Below are positions 1-7,289 of a stretch of 55,498 bases of DNA, one piece after another (the first letter of the stretch is position 1; the number at the start of each line of letters is the position of its first letter). A program made the translations under genes and the position numbers. This stretch comes from Pseudalkalibacillus hwajinpoensis (GTDB taxonomy: Bacteria; Bacillota; Bacilli; Bacillales; Guptibacillaceae): NCBI RefSeq assembly GCF_015234585.1, contig NZ_JADFCM010000003.1, forward strand, positions 1 to 55,498, given 5' to 3'. Under the pieces are notes generated by a model that saw only the letters and a list, made by a program, of their open reading frames with translations, was not told where the DNA came from and searched no databases.

Positions 1-44
1 AGGGGTATATCCATACTACTTCAAATACTGAGGAGGAAGGTATC

Positions 45-536
45 ATGTATACGAAAATTGTAGTAGCTTATGATCGTTCTGAGGATAGTGAAAAGGCGCT
101 CCACCAGGCAGTTAAATTAGCAGAACTAAGCAAAGCTTCTATTCATTTAGTACATGTTGCGAAAGAATCACATAAACTTTCAGCTCAACCAGCGACGAGA
201 ATTCCATATGGCACTGGAAGTATTGGTAATGAAGGACATGCTGGTGTCCCCACACCGATACCTGAAGAGCAAAGTGGCGTAACGGTCGAACGAAGTGATG
301 GAGAAGCAATGCTTCGAGAAGTGAAAGAAACGCTGCATCATATGGGTGTGAATGTTCATTCTGATGTAAGAAGTGGCGATCCGGCGAAGGAAATCGTGGA
401 TCTAGCCGTTATGTCAGAAGCAGATTTAATCGTTATCGGGAGTCGAGGGTTGAGTGGGATTAAAAAATGGATGCTTGGAAGCGTAAGTGAGAAGGTTGCT
501 CAACAATCGCCATGTCCTGTCCTAATTGTAAAATAG
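45..536 (+). CDS. Universal stress protein (UspA family)
   Basis: A 163-residue single-domain universal stress protein, probably a cytosolic ATP-binding stress modulator. The N-terminus (KIVVAYDRSEDSEKAL) is the usual first beta strand and nucleotide loop. The C-terminus carries the family G-2x-G-9x-G-S type motif (GSRGLSGIKKWMLGS), followed by the closing strand CPVLIVK. A Gly/Pro-rich insertion around residues 52-78 separates the first strand-helix units. The start is fixed by AGGAGGAAGG at 31-40. A terminator follows directly, so it is probably the last or only gene of its unit. The partner process is unknown; family assignment is secure, function generic. Confidence 0.93.
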   Translation: MYTKIVVAYDRSEDSEKALHQAVKLAELSKASIHLVHVAKESHKLSAQPATRIPYGTGSIGNEGHAGVPTPIPEEQSGVTVERSDGEAMLREVKETLHHMGVNVHSDVRSGDPAKEIVDLAVMSEADLIVIGSRGLSGIKKWMLGSVSEKVAQQSPCPVLIVK

Positions 537-537
537 A

Positions 538-565
538 AAGCCTGGGAAACCAGGCTTTTTTCTTT
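538..565 (+). terminator. Rho-independent terminator after the usp gene
   Basis: AAGCCTGG and CCAGGCTT form a GC-rich stem with a short loop, followed by a T-run. Confidence 0.9.
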
Positions 566-572
566 GGTCAAA

Positions 573-613
573 AAGTTAATTATCATTAACTTGAAGTTAG
601 GTTTACTTAACAT
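573..613. promoter_or_regulatory. Tandem palindromic operator candidates before the XRE gene
   Basis: A perfect 8-bp inverted repeat AAGTTAAT-tatc-ATTAACTT lies at 573-592. A degenerate second copy, AAGTTAGG-ttta-CTTAACAT, lies at 594-613, offset by exactly 21 bp, which is two helical turns. They sit 50-90 bp before the GTG of the XRE regulator. By analogy with other small HTH autoregulators they are probably its own operator. Direct evidence is the symmetry only. Confidence 0.5.
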
Positions 614-662
614 TTTGTTTGGTATAGAATACATATAAAGGAAATGTGAGAGAGGGGTTCAG

Positions 663-872
663 GTGACATTACAAAATCGAATTAGAGAACTAAGAGCTCG
701 TTTTCAGTTAACACAGCAGCAGCTTGCTTCCAAAGTAGGGGTAACGAGACAAACGATTGCCGCTGTTGAAAAGGGAGAGTATGTTCCGTCATTATTACTA
801 GCTATGAATATTTGTAGAGAATTTAACATGTCGGTGGAGGAAGTATTTCAACTGCAGGGGGAATCGGAGTGA
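663..872 (+). CDS. Small XRE-family HTH transcriptional regulator
   Basis: A 69-residue protein consisting almost only of a Cro/C1-type helix-turn-helix (residues about 5-60: IRELRARFQLTQQQLASKVGVTRQTI). This compact type is often paired with a multi-pass membrane protein whose gene overlaps the regulator gene, and that is what is seen here: the next gene starts at 869 inside this stop codon (GTGA overlap). The start is GTG, preceded by GAGAGGGG. Probably an autoregulator acting on the palindromes at 573-613. The signal it responds to is unknown. Confidence 0.88.
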   Translation: MTLQNRIRELRARFQLTQQQLASKVGVTRQTIAAVEKGEYVPSLLLAMNICREFNMSVEEVFQLQGESE

Positions 873-1336
873 AATTATCTTTCGTTTATTTAATGAATTT
901 GGTTATAATTGGTCTGTTTGGTTGGGCAATGGTTACTTATTTCGATGCAGCTTCGCAATTTCAAACTATAATAAGTGGAAACGGAAATGAAGTTACGATT
1001 AACCTACTCCCTATTCTTATGACTCTTTTGATCACGGGTATTATTGGCTTTATATTCACTCGTAGTAAGAGAAGAAAGAATAAGGGTTGGAAAGAAGCGC
1101 TTTTGCTTCCTTCTGAACTGTGTGAAGATGATGAACGTGAAAAAGCCTTAACCGCCCATGCGTGTCGCAATGCTTATATTGCGATGATGTTTGTCACGCC
1201 TTTTCTAATTGCTGCAATGACTTTTCAACCGGTTATATCTCATCATTTCTCAGCCTATCCGATTCTAATATTGCTTCTACTGCCGTTCGTTCAGGTAAGT
1301 GTTTTTTATTTTTCTCTTCGGAGGAAGTTAAAGTAA
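869..1336 (+). CDS. Four-TM membrane protein paired with the XRE regulator
   Basis: A 155-residue protein with four predicted membrane segments (about residues 5-24, 44-64, 103-120 and 129-149). A basic cytoplasmic loop, RSKRRKNKG, follows the second segment. It is translationally coupled to the upstream HTH gene by a 4-nt overlap. HTH plus small membrane-protein pairs of this type are common in Firmicutes and archaea; whether the membrane protein senses a signal or sequesters the regulator is not known. No catalytic motif is visible. The gene runs convergently to the next one with only 3 nt between stop codons. Confidence 0.75.
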   Translation: MKLSFVYLMNLVIIGLFGWAMVTYFDAASQFQTIISGNGNEVTINLLPILMTLLITGIIGFIFTRSKRRKNKGWKEALLLPSELCEDDEREKALTAHACRNAYIAMMFVTPFLIAAMTFQPVISHHFSAYPILILLLLPFVQVSVFYFSLRRKLK

Positions 1337-1339
1337 CGT

Positions 1340-1705
1340 TTACCAGCAGAGCTTTAGCGTTAATTCACTGCAATTATCTTGATTTCCTGCTGTGAGATCT
1401 ACGCGAATGGCGTCTGGCGTATAAGCTATGTGAAAGGGAGAAGTCACGCCAGCACGTTGAATCAGCATATGAACATGGGAATGATCATTTTTCTGAGCGG
1501 CGTCTTTTAATTCATGAGCAAATTGAGCGTCGTTTTCCACTTTATTAAGCAGTTTCTCCCCATCTTTCATTAGCTTCGAACACGTCTCGGCTGATTGTTG
1601 GAAACGAGTAACTTCAATTGGAGGGAAAGGGCGATAATAAGAGGGATAACAAGGTGTATACGGATTGGGCCATGCGTTGTATCGGTAATGTTTAATCGAC
1701 ATCAT
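1340..1705 (-). CDS. Hypothetical protein, Tyr/Pro-rich N-terminus
   Basis: A 121-residue protein with no family I can name confidently. The N-terminal 30 residues are rich in Tyr and Pro (YRYNAWPNPYTPCYPSYYRPFPP), a composition frequent in Bacillaceae spore-coat-associated proteins. A helical region follows (about 33-83), then a C-terminal part with the motif YTPDAIRVDL and a cysteine near the end. A strong site, AGGAGG, precedes two adjacent ATG codons (1705 and 1702). Spore association is an inference from composition only. No terminator separates it from the convergent gene ending at 1336. Confidence 0.65.
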   Translation of the reverse strand: MMSIKHYRYNAWPNPYTPCYPSYYRPFPPIEVTRFQQSAETCSKLMKDGEKLLNKVENDAQFAHELKDAAQKNDHSHVHMLIQRAGVTSPFHIAYTPDAIRVDLTAGNQDNCSELTLKLCW

Positions 1706-1837
1706 AGGCCTCCTGAATATGTGATGCTATTACCCTATGGGTTTATAAAAAAGGTGTGCATCTTTCTTTAATTTGTGAAATTTGATTCCAACAGGTTACA
1801 ATAATTCAGAAGACGTTTGGAGAAGGAGCATGGTGTT

Positions 1838-2077
1838 TTGAAGAAATACGTTATTTTTACGATCAGTCTTATTAGTTTCTATTTCATTTTGAATTTAATC
1901 ATTGGTTCAATTGTTAATGCTATATTTCAACCAGATTGGCTGATGGCCTGGGCTAAGGGACAACAGGTGACAGGCACCGTTACGTTTGGCCTTCTATATA
2001 ATCCTATTGATCTTATAAGTTTGATTTTGTCGCTAGTGATCAGTGTTATCATTACATCTAAAGTCAAACCATCTTAA
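1838..2077 (+). CDS. Small two-TM membrane protein, unknown function
   Basis: About 79 residues with two hydrophobic segments (KYVIFTISLISFYFILN and DLISLILSLVISVIIT) joined by a soluble loop containing a Trp-rich patch. I start it at TTG 1838 because AGAAGGAG at 1821-1828 lies 9 nt upstream; a frame start at TTG 1817 would place that ribosome site inside the gene. A terminator follows. No family recognised. Confidence 0.6.
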   Translation: MKKYVIFTISLISFYFILNLIIGSIVNAIFQPDWLMAWAKGQQVTGTVTFGLLYNPIDLISLILSLVISVIITSKVKPS

Positions 2078-2102
2078 ATCGTGCTGAGGCACGATTTTTT
2101 AT
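2076..2102 (+). terminator. Rho-independent terminator
   Basis: AAATCGTGC and GCACGATTT form a 9-bp stem with a 4-nt loop and a T-run. It overlaps the stop codon of the preceding small gene. Confidence 0.88.
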
Positions 2103-2203
2103 TTTTATGATGTTTGAAGGCGTTGTTCATAAAAGAATAGAATGATTAACTTGTGAAAAAGAAAAAAGGTAGGATGAAAATGAGTTAGTAAGGAGATTTT
2201 TTG

Positions 2204-2650
2204 ATGAAGATAATGCAAATAAAAAAGGGTTTTCCTTATGATCTTCTACTTGATGCTGATCCATCTCTCGATCATATTGAACGTTATTTAAAAGTTGGGA
2301 GCTGTTATGTTGCGGTTGAAGAGCAAGAAGTTATGGGAGTCTATGTTCTAGTAGAAAAAGAAGAGGAAATAATGGAGATCATGAATATAGCAGTAAGGGA
2401 GGATAGAAGGGGAAAGGGAATAGGAAAAAAGCTTATTCACGATGCTATCCAAAGATCAGAGGCGCTTGGAGCCACCAAGATTGAGATTGGCACGGGTAAT
2501 TCAAGTCTGGATCAATTAGCTCTCTTTCAAAAATGTCACTTTCGAATAACGGATATTATTGAAGGTTTTTTTGATAGCTATCCTGAGACGATTATAGAAA
2601 ACGGTATTCCTTGTCGGGATATGATTCGGTTAAGCTATAGCAAAATATAA
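2204..2650 (+). CDS. GNAT N-acetyltransferase, YvbK-like
   Basis: A 148-residue GNAT acetyltransferase expected to transfer acetyl from acetyl-CoA to an amine. The acetyl-CoA loop is RRGKGIGKKL (Q/RxxGxG/A type, about residues 84-93). The central part (GTGNSSLDQLALFQKCHFR) and the ending (ENGIPCRDMIRLS) match what I recall of B. subtilis YvbK, sometimes annotated as an AAC(6')-related enzyme. The substrate is unknown. ATG 2204 is preferred over the adjacent TTG 2201 because of AGGAG at 2190-2194. Monocistronic, with its own terminator. Confidence 0.88.
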   Translation: MKIMQIKKGFPYDLLLDADPSLDHIERYLKVGSCYVAVEEQEVMGVYVLVEKEEEIMEIMNIAVREDRRGKGIGKKLIHDAIQRSEALGATKIEIGTGNSSLDQLALFQKCHFRITDIIEGFFDSYPETIIENGIPCRDMIRLSYSKI

Positions 2651-2658
2651 ATTGGTCT

Positions 2659-2694
2659 GTTCCATTTTCCAATGTGAGGAAATGGAACTTTTTT
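2659..2694 (+). terminator. Rho-independent terminator
   Basis: GTTCCATTT and AAATGGAAC form a 9-bp stem followed by TTTTTT. Confidence 0.88.
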
Positions 2695-2957
2695 GTAAAA
2701 TTAGTAGTTATTGAAGAAGAGGAAGTGCATTCAGGGGGGCCGGGCAGGGAAGGTGAATTTTACATCTGTGTGAGGACGCTGAAGTGAAAGTGCTTCACTC
2801 AATTAAGCCAATATTCAAGAATTAATAGTAAATACACAGCTTTTTATTTTACAAAACAGAGTTGTATGATACGAGAATACAACTAATTACCTTATCAAAA
2901 ATGCAGTTCTAGTTGAATGGTACAATGGTTAATAGAAAAGAAAAAGGAGTGGCTAGC
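2695..2957. other. Gene-free spacer before the sigma-54 activator
   Basis: Holds a short G-rich patch around 2735-2755 and a small inverted repeat AGTGAA/TTCACT near 2782-2800. No convincing ORF, RNA or consensus promoter was seen. Together with the preceding terminator this makes a gene-free stretch of just over 300 nt. Confidence 0.4.
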
Positions 2958-4322
2958 GTGAAACCCGGTGAGCTTACTAAGAAGTGCAGTATGTTAGAAA
3001 CAATTATTGATAACGCTTACGAATGGCTTGTCGTTGTAAACAAAGAAGGTATGATTGATTTCATGAACAAAACGTATTGTGAATTTCTAGAAGTAGATAG
3101 CTCAGAAGTTATTGGGATGCACGTAACGGATGTCATTGAGAACACACGGATGCATATCGTTGCTAGAAGCGGAAAGGTAGAAATTGCAGATTTGCAGTAC
3201 ATACGCGGAAACTACATGATTGCCAATCGCGTCCCTATTTATCACAACAAGGAATTAATCGGAGCTGTAGGCACAGTTATCTTTCGTGACACTGAACAAT
3301 GGAAGCAAATGAATACGCATATTAAAGAGCTTTTATCTGAATTGGAATATTATCGAAGCGGATCTGCAAGGGAAAATGGTGCGAACTATTCCTTATATGA
3401 CATCGTTGGTAGATCAGAATCTATTCAGAGTTTAAAAGAGAAGGTGAAGCAAGTAGCAAGCGGAAATGTTTCGGTTCTTATTCGTGGTGAAAGTGGCACA
3501 GGTAAAGAACTTTTTGCACATAGCATTCATCAACTGAGTGAGCGTAGCAATAGACCTTTTATTAAAGTGAATTGTGGTGCCATACCTGATCAACTACTTG
3601 AATCGGAACTTTTTGGATACGAGGAAGGGGCTTTTACAGGAGCGAAAAAAGGAGGGAAGCCAGGAAAATTTGAGCTGGCTAATACAGGTACAATTTTTCT
3701 TGATGAAATAGGAGACATGCCCCCTAACATGCAGGTGAAATTATTACGTGTCCTACAAGATAGAGAAGTAGAACGAGTTGGCGGAGTCTCATCGAAAAAA
3801 GTTGATGTAAGAGTGATTGCGGCTACAAACCGACCTTTAGAAGCGATGGTAGAGGAACGTCGCTTTCGTGAAGACTTATTCTATCGAATCAATGTAATGC
3901 AATTACAAATTCCCCCATTAAGAGAAAGAATTCAGGATGTAAAGCCTCTTGCAGAATCTTTTGTAAAGAAAATTTCCATGAAAGCAGGAAAGCGCGTCAT
4001 AGGAATTAACGAGCAAGCCTTTCAATTATTAAGGAAGCACAACTGGCCTGGTAACGCTCGTGAGCTTGAGAATGCGCTAGAAGCTGCTGTTCATTTAACA
4101 CGTAGTGAAACAATAGAAGTCACATCACTCCCCGATTACTTAAAAGATAAAGATGGGATCATAGCGGGAAACAGAAAGTTAAGAGAGATTTTAGAAGAAG
4201 CTGAATCAGAAGCGATTCGTAAAACGCTTGCTCAATGTGAGAATGATAAATTTGCAGCATCCGAAATACTTGGTATAGGGAAAACGAGCTTATATGACAA
4301 AATTAAAAAGTATAATCTTTAA
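2958..4322 (+). CDS. PAS-AAA+-Fis sigma-54-dependent transcriptional activator
   Basis: Enhancer-binding protein for sigma-54 (SigL) RNA polymerase. Order: N-terminal PAS sensor domain (about residues 12-115), AAA+ domain (about 145-370) with Walker A GESGTGKE, the sigma-54-contacting GAFTGA loop and Walker B IFLDEIGD, then a C-terminal Fis-type HTH (about 415-454: FAASEILGIGKTSLYDKIKKY). I start at GTG 2958 because AAAAGGAG lies 8 nt upstream; in-frame starts at 2913 and 2925 lack a ribosome site. It is followed by its presumed target, a -24/-12 promoter driving the ketone-body operon, so it most likely senses a metabolite of that pathway or a redox cue through PAS. The ligand is unknown. 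Confidence 0.93.
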   Translation: MKPGELTKKCSMLETIIDNAYEWLVVVNKEGMIDFMNKTYCEFLEVDSSEVIGMHVTDVIENTRMHIVARSGKVEIADLQYIRGNYMIANRVPIYHNKELIGAVGTVIFRDTEQWKQMNTHIKELLSELEYYRSGSARENGANYSLYDIVGRSESIQSLKEKVKQVASGNVSVLIRGESGTGKELFAHSIHQLSERSNRPFIKVNCGAIPDQLLESELFGYEEGAFTGAKKGGKPGKFELANTGTIFLDEIGDMPPNMQVKLLRVLQDREVERVGGVSSKKVDVRVIAATNRPLEAMVEERRFREDLFYRINVMQLQIPPLRERIQDVKPLAESFVKKISMKAGKRVIGINEQAFQLLRKHNWPGNARELENALEAAVHLTRSETIEVTSLPDYLKDKDGIIAGNRKLREILEEAESEAIRKTLAQCENDKFAASEILGIGKTSLYDKIKKYNL

Positions 4323-4325
4323 TGA

Positions 4326-4367
4326 AAATTCCAGAAAACCGGAATCTATTCCGGTTTTCTGGAATTT
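4326..4367. repeat. Perfect 42-bp palindrome, probable enhancer site, may also terminate
   Basis: Two perfect 20-nt arms (4326-4345 and 4348-4367) separated by 2 nt. Each arm contains the 15-mer CCAGAAAACCGGAAT. It starts a few bases after the activator stop and is followed by a T-rich stretch, so it could end that transcript. The same 15-mer recurs at 4431-4445, which points to a protein-binding site: the probable upstream activating sequence of the sigma-54 activator. Confidence 0.7.
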
Positions 4368-4430
4368 CTTTTTATTATATCTCTAGAAACGTGTTTTAAG
4401 AGATTGACGATTGAATATTGATTATTTTTT

Positions 4431-4445
4431 CCGGAAAAACGGAAT
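4431..4445 (+). promoter_or_regulatory. Third copy of the putative enhancer half-site
   Basis: CCGGAAAAACGGAAT matches the palindrome arm 15-mer at 13 of 15 positions. It lies exactly 100 bp downstream of the first arm copy, in the same orientation, and about 80 bp before the -24 element. Confidence 0.6.
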
Positions 4446-4473
4446 GAAAAGAAAAAGAATAACCAATCAAACG

Positions 4474-4490
4474 TTGAATGCGCTTACAAT
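4474..4490 (+). promoter_or_regulatory. cre-like CcpA site in the scoA promoter region
   Basis: TTGAATGCGCTTACAAT matches the Bacillus catabolite-responsive element WTGNAARCGNWWWCAWW with one mismatch. It lies between the enhancer sites and the -24/-12 promoter. Repression by CcpA when preferred sugars are present would fit a ketone-body catabolic operon. Inference from sequence only. Confidence 0.6.
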
Positions 4491-4508
4491 ATTGTGAACT
4501 AACCTGTT

Positions 4509-4525
4509 ATGGCATGATTCTTGCA
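4509..4525 (+). promoter_or_regulatory. Sigma-54 (-24/-12) promoter of the ketone-body operon
   Basis: ATGGCATGATTCTTGCA has the invariant GG and GC dinucleotides 10 nt apart, close to the consensus TGGCAC-N5-TTGCA. It is 33 nt before the scoA ATG and directly follows a gene for a sigma-54 activator. Confidence 0.85.
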
Positions 4526-4557
4526 CTACAAAGATTGAGAAGAAAAAAGGAGTTGGA

Positions 4558-5262
4558 ATGATGAAGAAACAGTATAGGGATGGTTATGATGCAGTAAGCG
4601 AAATTGTTGATGGATCAACGCTAATGGTCGGTGGATTTGGTCTAGTCGGTATTCCAGAACAAATGATACTAGGACTAGTGGAGTCAGGAGTCAAGAATCT
4701 TACAGTGATTTCAAATAACTGTGGTGTAGATGATTGGGGACTTGGTCTGCTACTTAAAAACCATCAAATTAAGAAGATGATTGGTTCGTATGTTGGAGAA
4801 AACAAGGAATTTGAACGACAGGTACTGTCGGGTGAGCTTGAAGTAGAGTTAATTCCGCAGGGAACACTTGCTGAAAGAATTCGTGCTGGTGGTGCTGGGA
4901 TTCCAGCTTTTTATACCCCTGCAGGCGTTGGAACTAAGGTAGCTGAAGGAAAGGAAACGCGAATGTTTGATGGGAAAGAATATGTTTTAGAGCATGCGTT
5001 ATACGCTGACTATAGTCTAATTAGAGCCTGCTATGGGGATGATTCAGGCAATCTTATTTATAACAAAACGGCTCGCAATTTTAATCCAATGATTGCAACT
5101 GCTGGAAAAGTTACGATGGCTGAAGTGGAGCAAATCGTAGCTACAGGTGATTTAAATGCAGATCAAATTCATACGCCTGGAATTTATGTTCAGGGACTTC
5201 TTAAAGCCAAGCAGGAAAAACGAATCGAACGAAAGACTGTTCGAAATGGATCGGGGAGATAA
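4558..5262 (+). CDS. scoA: 3-oxoacid CoA-transferase subunit A
   Basis: A 234-residue alpha subunit of a family I CoA-transferase, which moves CoA onto acetoacetate (from succinyl-CoA or an acyl-CoA) and so activates ketone bodies. The family signature DGSTLMVGGFGLVGIP is at residues 18-33; the GAGIPAFYTPAGVGT region further on is also typical. The beta subunit follows after 2 nt. The order scoA-scoB beside a GntP permease and a short-chain dehydrogenase matches the B. subtilis yxjC-scoAB-yxjF cluster. AGGAG lies 5 nt before ATG 4558 and 8 nt before the adjacent ATG 4561, so the second may be the true start. First gene after the sigma-54 promoter. Confidence 0.93.
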   Translation: MMKKQYRDGYDAVSEIVDGSTLMVGGFGLVGIPEQMILGLVESGVKNLTVISNNCGVDDWGLGLLLKNHQIKKMIGSYVGENKEFERQVLSGELEVELIPQGTLAERIRAGGAGIPAFYTPAGVGTKVAEGKETRMFDGKEYVLEHALYADYSLIRACYGDDSGNLIYNKTARNFNPMIATAGKVTMAEVEQIVATGDLNADQIHTPGIYVQGLLKAKQEKRIERKTVRNGSGR

Positions 5263-5264
5263 GG

Positions 5265-5933
5265 ATGAAGGGTACAAAAAGTAATGTACGGGAACGAATA
5301 GCGAGAAGAGCGGAACAAGAAATTATGAGCGGGTATTATGTGAACCTTGGCATTGGGATGCCGACGCTAGTTGCCAATTACATATCAGAGGATAAAGTGA
5401 TTGTCCTCCAATCTGAAAATGGTTTGCTTGGTATCGGAGAATATCCACAAGAGAATGAGTTGGATCCGGACCTCATTAATGCTGGAAAAGAGACCGTAAC
5501 AGCAATTGAAGGAGCTTCTTATTTTGATAGTGCGGAATCATTCGGAATGATTCGAGGCGGCCACATTGATCTTGCGATACTCGGTGGAATGGAAGTATCT
5601 GAAGGCGGAGATCTTGCAAATTGGATGATCCCTGGAAAGATGATTAAAGGAATGGGTGGTGCGATGGATCTCGTTCATGGAGCAAAGAAAATCACGGTGA
5701 TCATGGATCATGTTAACAAAGATGGGGCACCTAAAATTGTGAAGGAATGTTCGCTCCCACTTACTGGGAAAGGTGTAGTCAATCGAATTATTACCGATCG
5801 AGCGGTGTTAGACATTACCGATGAAGGATTAGTCGTGCAAGAAATTGCTTCAGGATACACGTTAGAAGAGATCAGGAATTCTACAGAACCTGAAATCAAT
5901 GTGTCACCAACACTTCAGTATGATGCTTACTAA
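5265..5933 (+). CDS. scoB: 3-oxoacid CoA-transferase subunit B
   Basis: A 222-residue beta subunit carrying the catalytic glutamate in the signature LQSENGLLG (about residues 47-55), where the glutamyl-CoA thioester forms during transfer. GMPTLVANYI and the GGHIDLAILGGMEV region are typical of the ScoB/AtoA group. It starts 2 nt after scoA with GGGGAGA upstream, so the two subunits are probably translated in equal amounts. It is followed after 15 nt by the permease gene. Confidence 0.93.
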   Translation: MKGTKSNVRERIARRAEQEIMSGYYVNLGIGMPTLVANYISEDKVIVLQSENGLLGIGEYPQENELDPDLINAGKETVTAIEGASYFDSAESFGMIRGGHIDLAILGGMEVSEGGDLANWMIPGKMIKGMGGAMDLVHGAKKITVIMDHVNKDGAPKIVKECSLPLTGKGVVNRIITDRAVLDITDEGLVVQEIASGYTLEEIRNSTEPEINVSPTLQYDAY

Positions 5934-5948
5934 AAAGGGGGAACAACC

Positions 5949-7268
5949 ATGTTAAGTATGATTGGATTAATTGGTGGGTTACTATTGCTTATTTATCTCA
6001 CAATGAAAGGGATGAATTTGCTCGTCGCAGGTCCACTTTGCGCTATTGTAGTAGCTGTTCTAAGTGGACTGCCTCTTTTCCCACAACTCGTTGAAGAAGG
6101 TGCTCCGAACTTCGTTGGTAACTATATGGGAGGATTCTCAGGATTTGTTGCATCGTGGTTTCCTATGTTTTTACTTGGAGCGATCTTTGGGAAGGTCATG
6201 GAAGACAGCGGTGCGGCAGATAGCGTCTCCAAATGGGTTGTAGCAAAACTTGGATTAAAACAGGCGGTGCTTGCTATTGTTCTAGCCTGTGCGATCTTAA
6301 CGTACGGAGGTGTCAGTCTTTTCGTTGTCGCATTCTCTGTCTATCCAATGGCTGTAAGTTTATTTAAACAAGCGGATTTACCACGTCGTTTTATACCAGC
6401 TACGCTTGCGTTTGGCTCGGTTACCTTTACAATGACATCTGCAGGATCGCCAGAAATTCAAAACTGGATTCCGATCGAATATTTAAATACGAGTCCTTAT
6501 GCCGGTTGGGAAGTAAGTTTAGTAGTGGCGTTGTTCATGGGGCTGTTTGGCTACTGGTGGTTGAAACGGATGATTTCAAAAGCTGTGGCAAAGGGAGAAC
6601 GGTTTGAAGCGCGTAAGGAGGATCCTGAAGTGGAAAATCGTCCGCTTCCAAATCCATTACTCGGCCTTGTACCACTTGTCATCGTATTAATTATCTCATT
6701 CATTTTCCATGATAACTTAAAGCAATCAGCGCTCATTATTGCTTTACTTGGAGGAATTGTAGCTACATATTTGTTGAATCGCAAATACTTTGAGAACTTT
6801 GGACGTGCGGTTTCTGATGGAACGCTTGGATCATTGATTGCAATCGGAAATACAGCAGCGGTAGTGGGTTTTGGTGGTGTAGCAAAAGTTGTTCCGGCAT
6901 TTGAAACAGCCGTGGATTTCATGACTGGTATTCCAGGAAGTCCTCTTATTGGGGGAGCCATTGCAGTCAGTGTGATCGCTGGGTTAACAGGATCAGCTTC
7001 TGGTGGTCAGGTTATCGCCTTGCCTCTTCTTGCACCTCACTATATTGATGCTGGTGTGAATCCAGAAGCGCTCCACCGTACGGTTGCGATCTCTTCTGGA
7101 GCACTTGATTCACTTCCTCATAATGGATACGTCGTAACAACGATTCGGGCTATTTGTGGTGAATCCCACCAGGATGCCTACGGAGCTGTAGGGGCACTAA
7201 CAGTCATCGTACCTCTTATTGGACTTGCCCTAGCAATTCTATTATTCAGTTTAGGATTTGGAATTTAG
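5949..7268 (+). CDS. GntP-family permease, probable 3-hydroxybutyrate/acetoacetate uptake
   Basis: A 439-residue, very hydrophobic protein with about 12 membrane segments and the GntP/AtoE-like layout, including conserved SLPHNGYV and TGSASGGQ stretches near the C-terminus. The GntP family contains proton symporters for gluconate and other organic acids. The position between scoB and a hydroxybutyrate dehydrogenase, as for B. subtilis YxjC, makes the substrate most likely 3-hydroxybutyrate or acetoacetate (inference). AAAGGGGG precedes the ATG. Confidence 0.88.
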   Translation: MLSMIGLIGGLLLLIYLTMKGMNLLVAGPLCAIVVAVLSGLPLFPQLVEEGAPNFVGNYMGGFSGFVASWFPMFLLGAIFGKVMEDSGAADSVSKWVVAKLGLKQAVLAIVLACAILTYGGVSLFVVAFSVYPMAVSLFKQADLPRRFIPATLAFGSVTFTMTSAGSPEIQNWIPIEYLNTSPYAGWEVSLVVALFMGLFGYWWLKRMISKAVAKGERFEARKEDPEVENRPLPNPLLGLVPLVIVLIISFIFHDNLKQSALIIALLGGIVATYLLNRKYFENFGRAVSDGTLGSLIAIGNTAAVVGFGGVAKVVPAFETAVDFMTGIPGSPLIGGAIAVSVIAGLTGSASGGQVIALPLLAPHYIDAGVNPEALHRTVAISSGALDSLPHNGYVVTTIRAICGESHQDAYGAVGALTVIVPLIGLALAILLFSLGFGI

Positions 7269-7289
7269 CTCGACGAAGGAGAGGATTTT

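Noticed and set aside
2726..2788. Short G-rich ORF starting at GTG before the sigma-54 activator
   Set aside because: Poor ribosome site and a composition (GGPGREGE) unlike neighbours; no sign of selection visible.
6551..6961. 136-codon minus-strand ORF inside the permease gene
   Set aside because: Antisense shadow of a well-supported gene; no ribosome site and Ser/Pro-rich composition.
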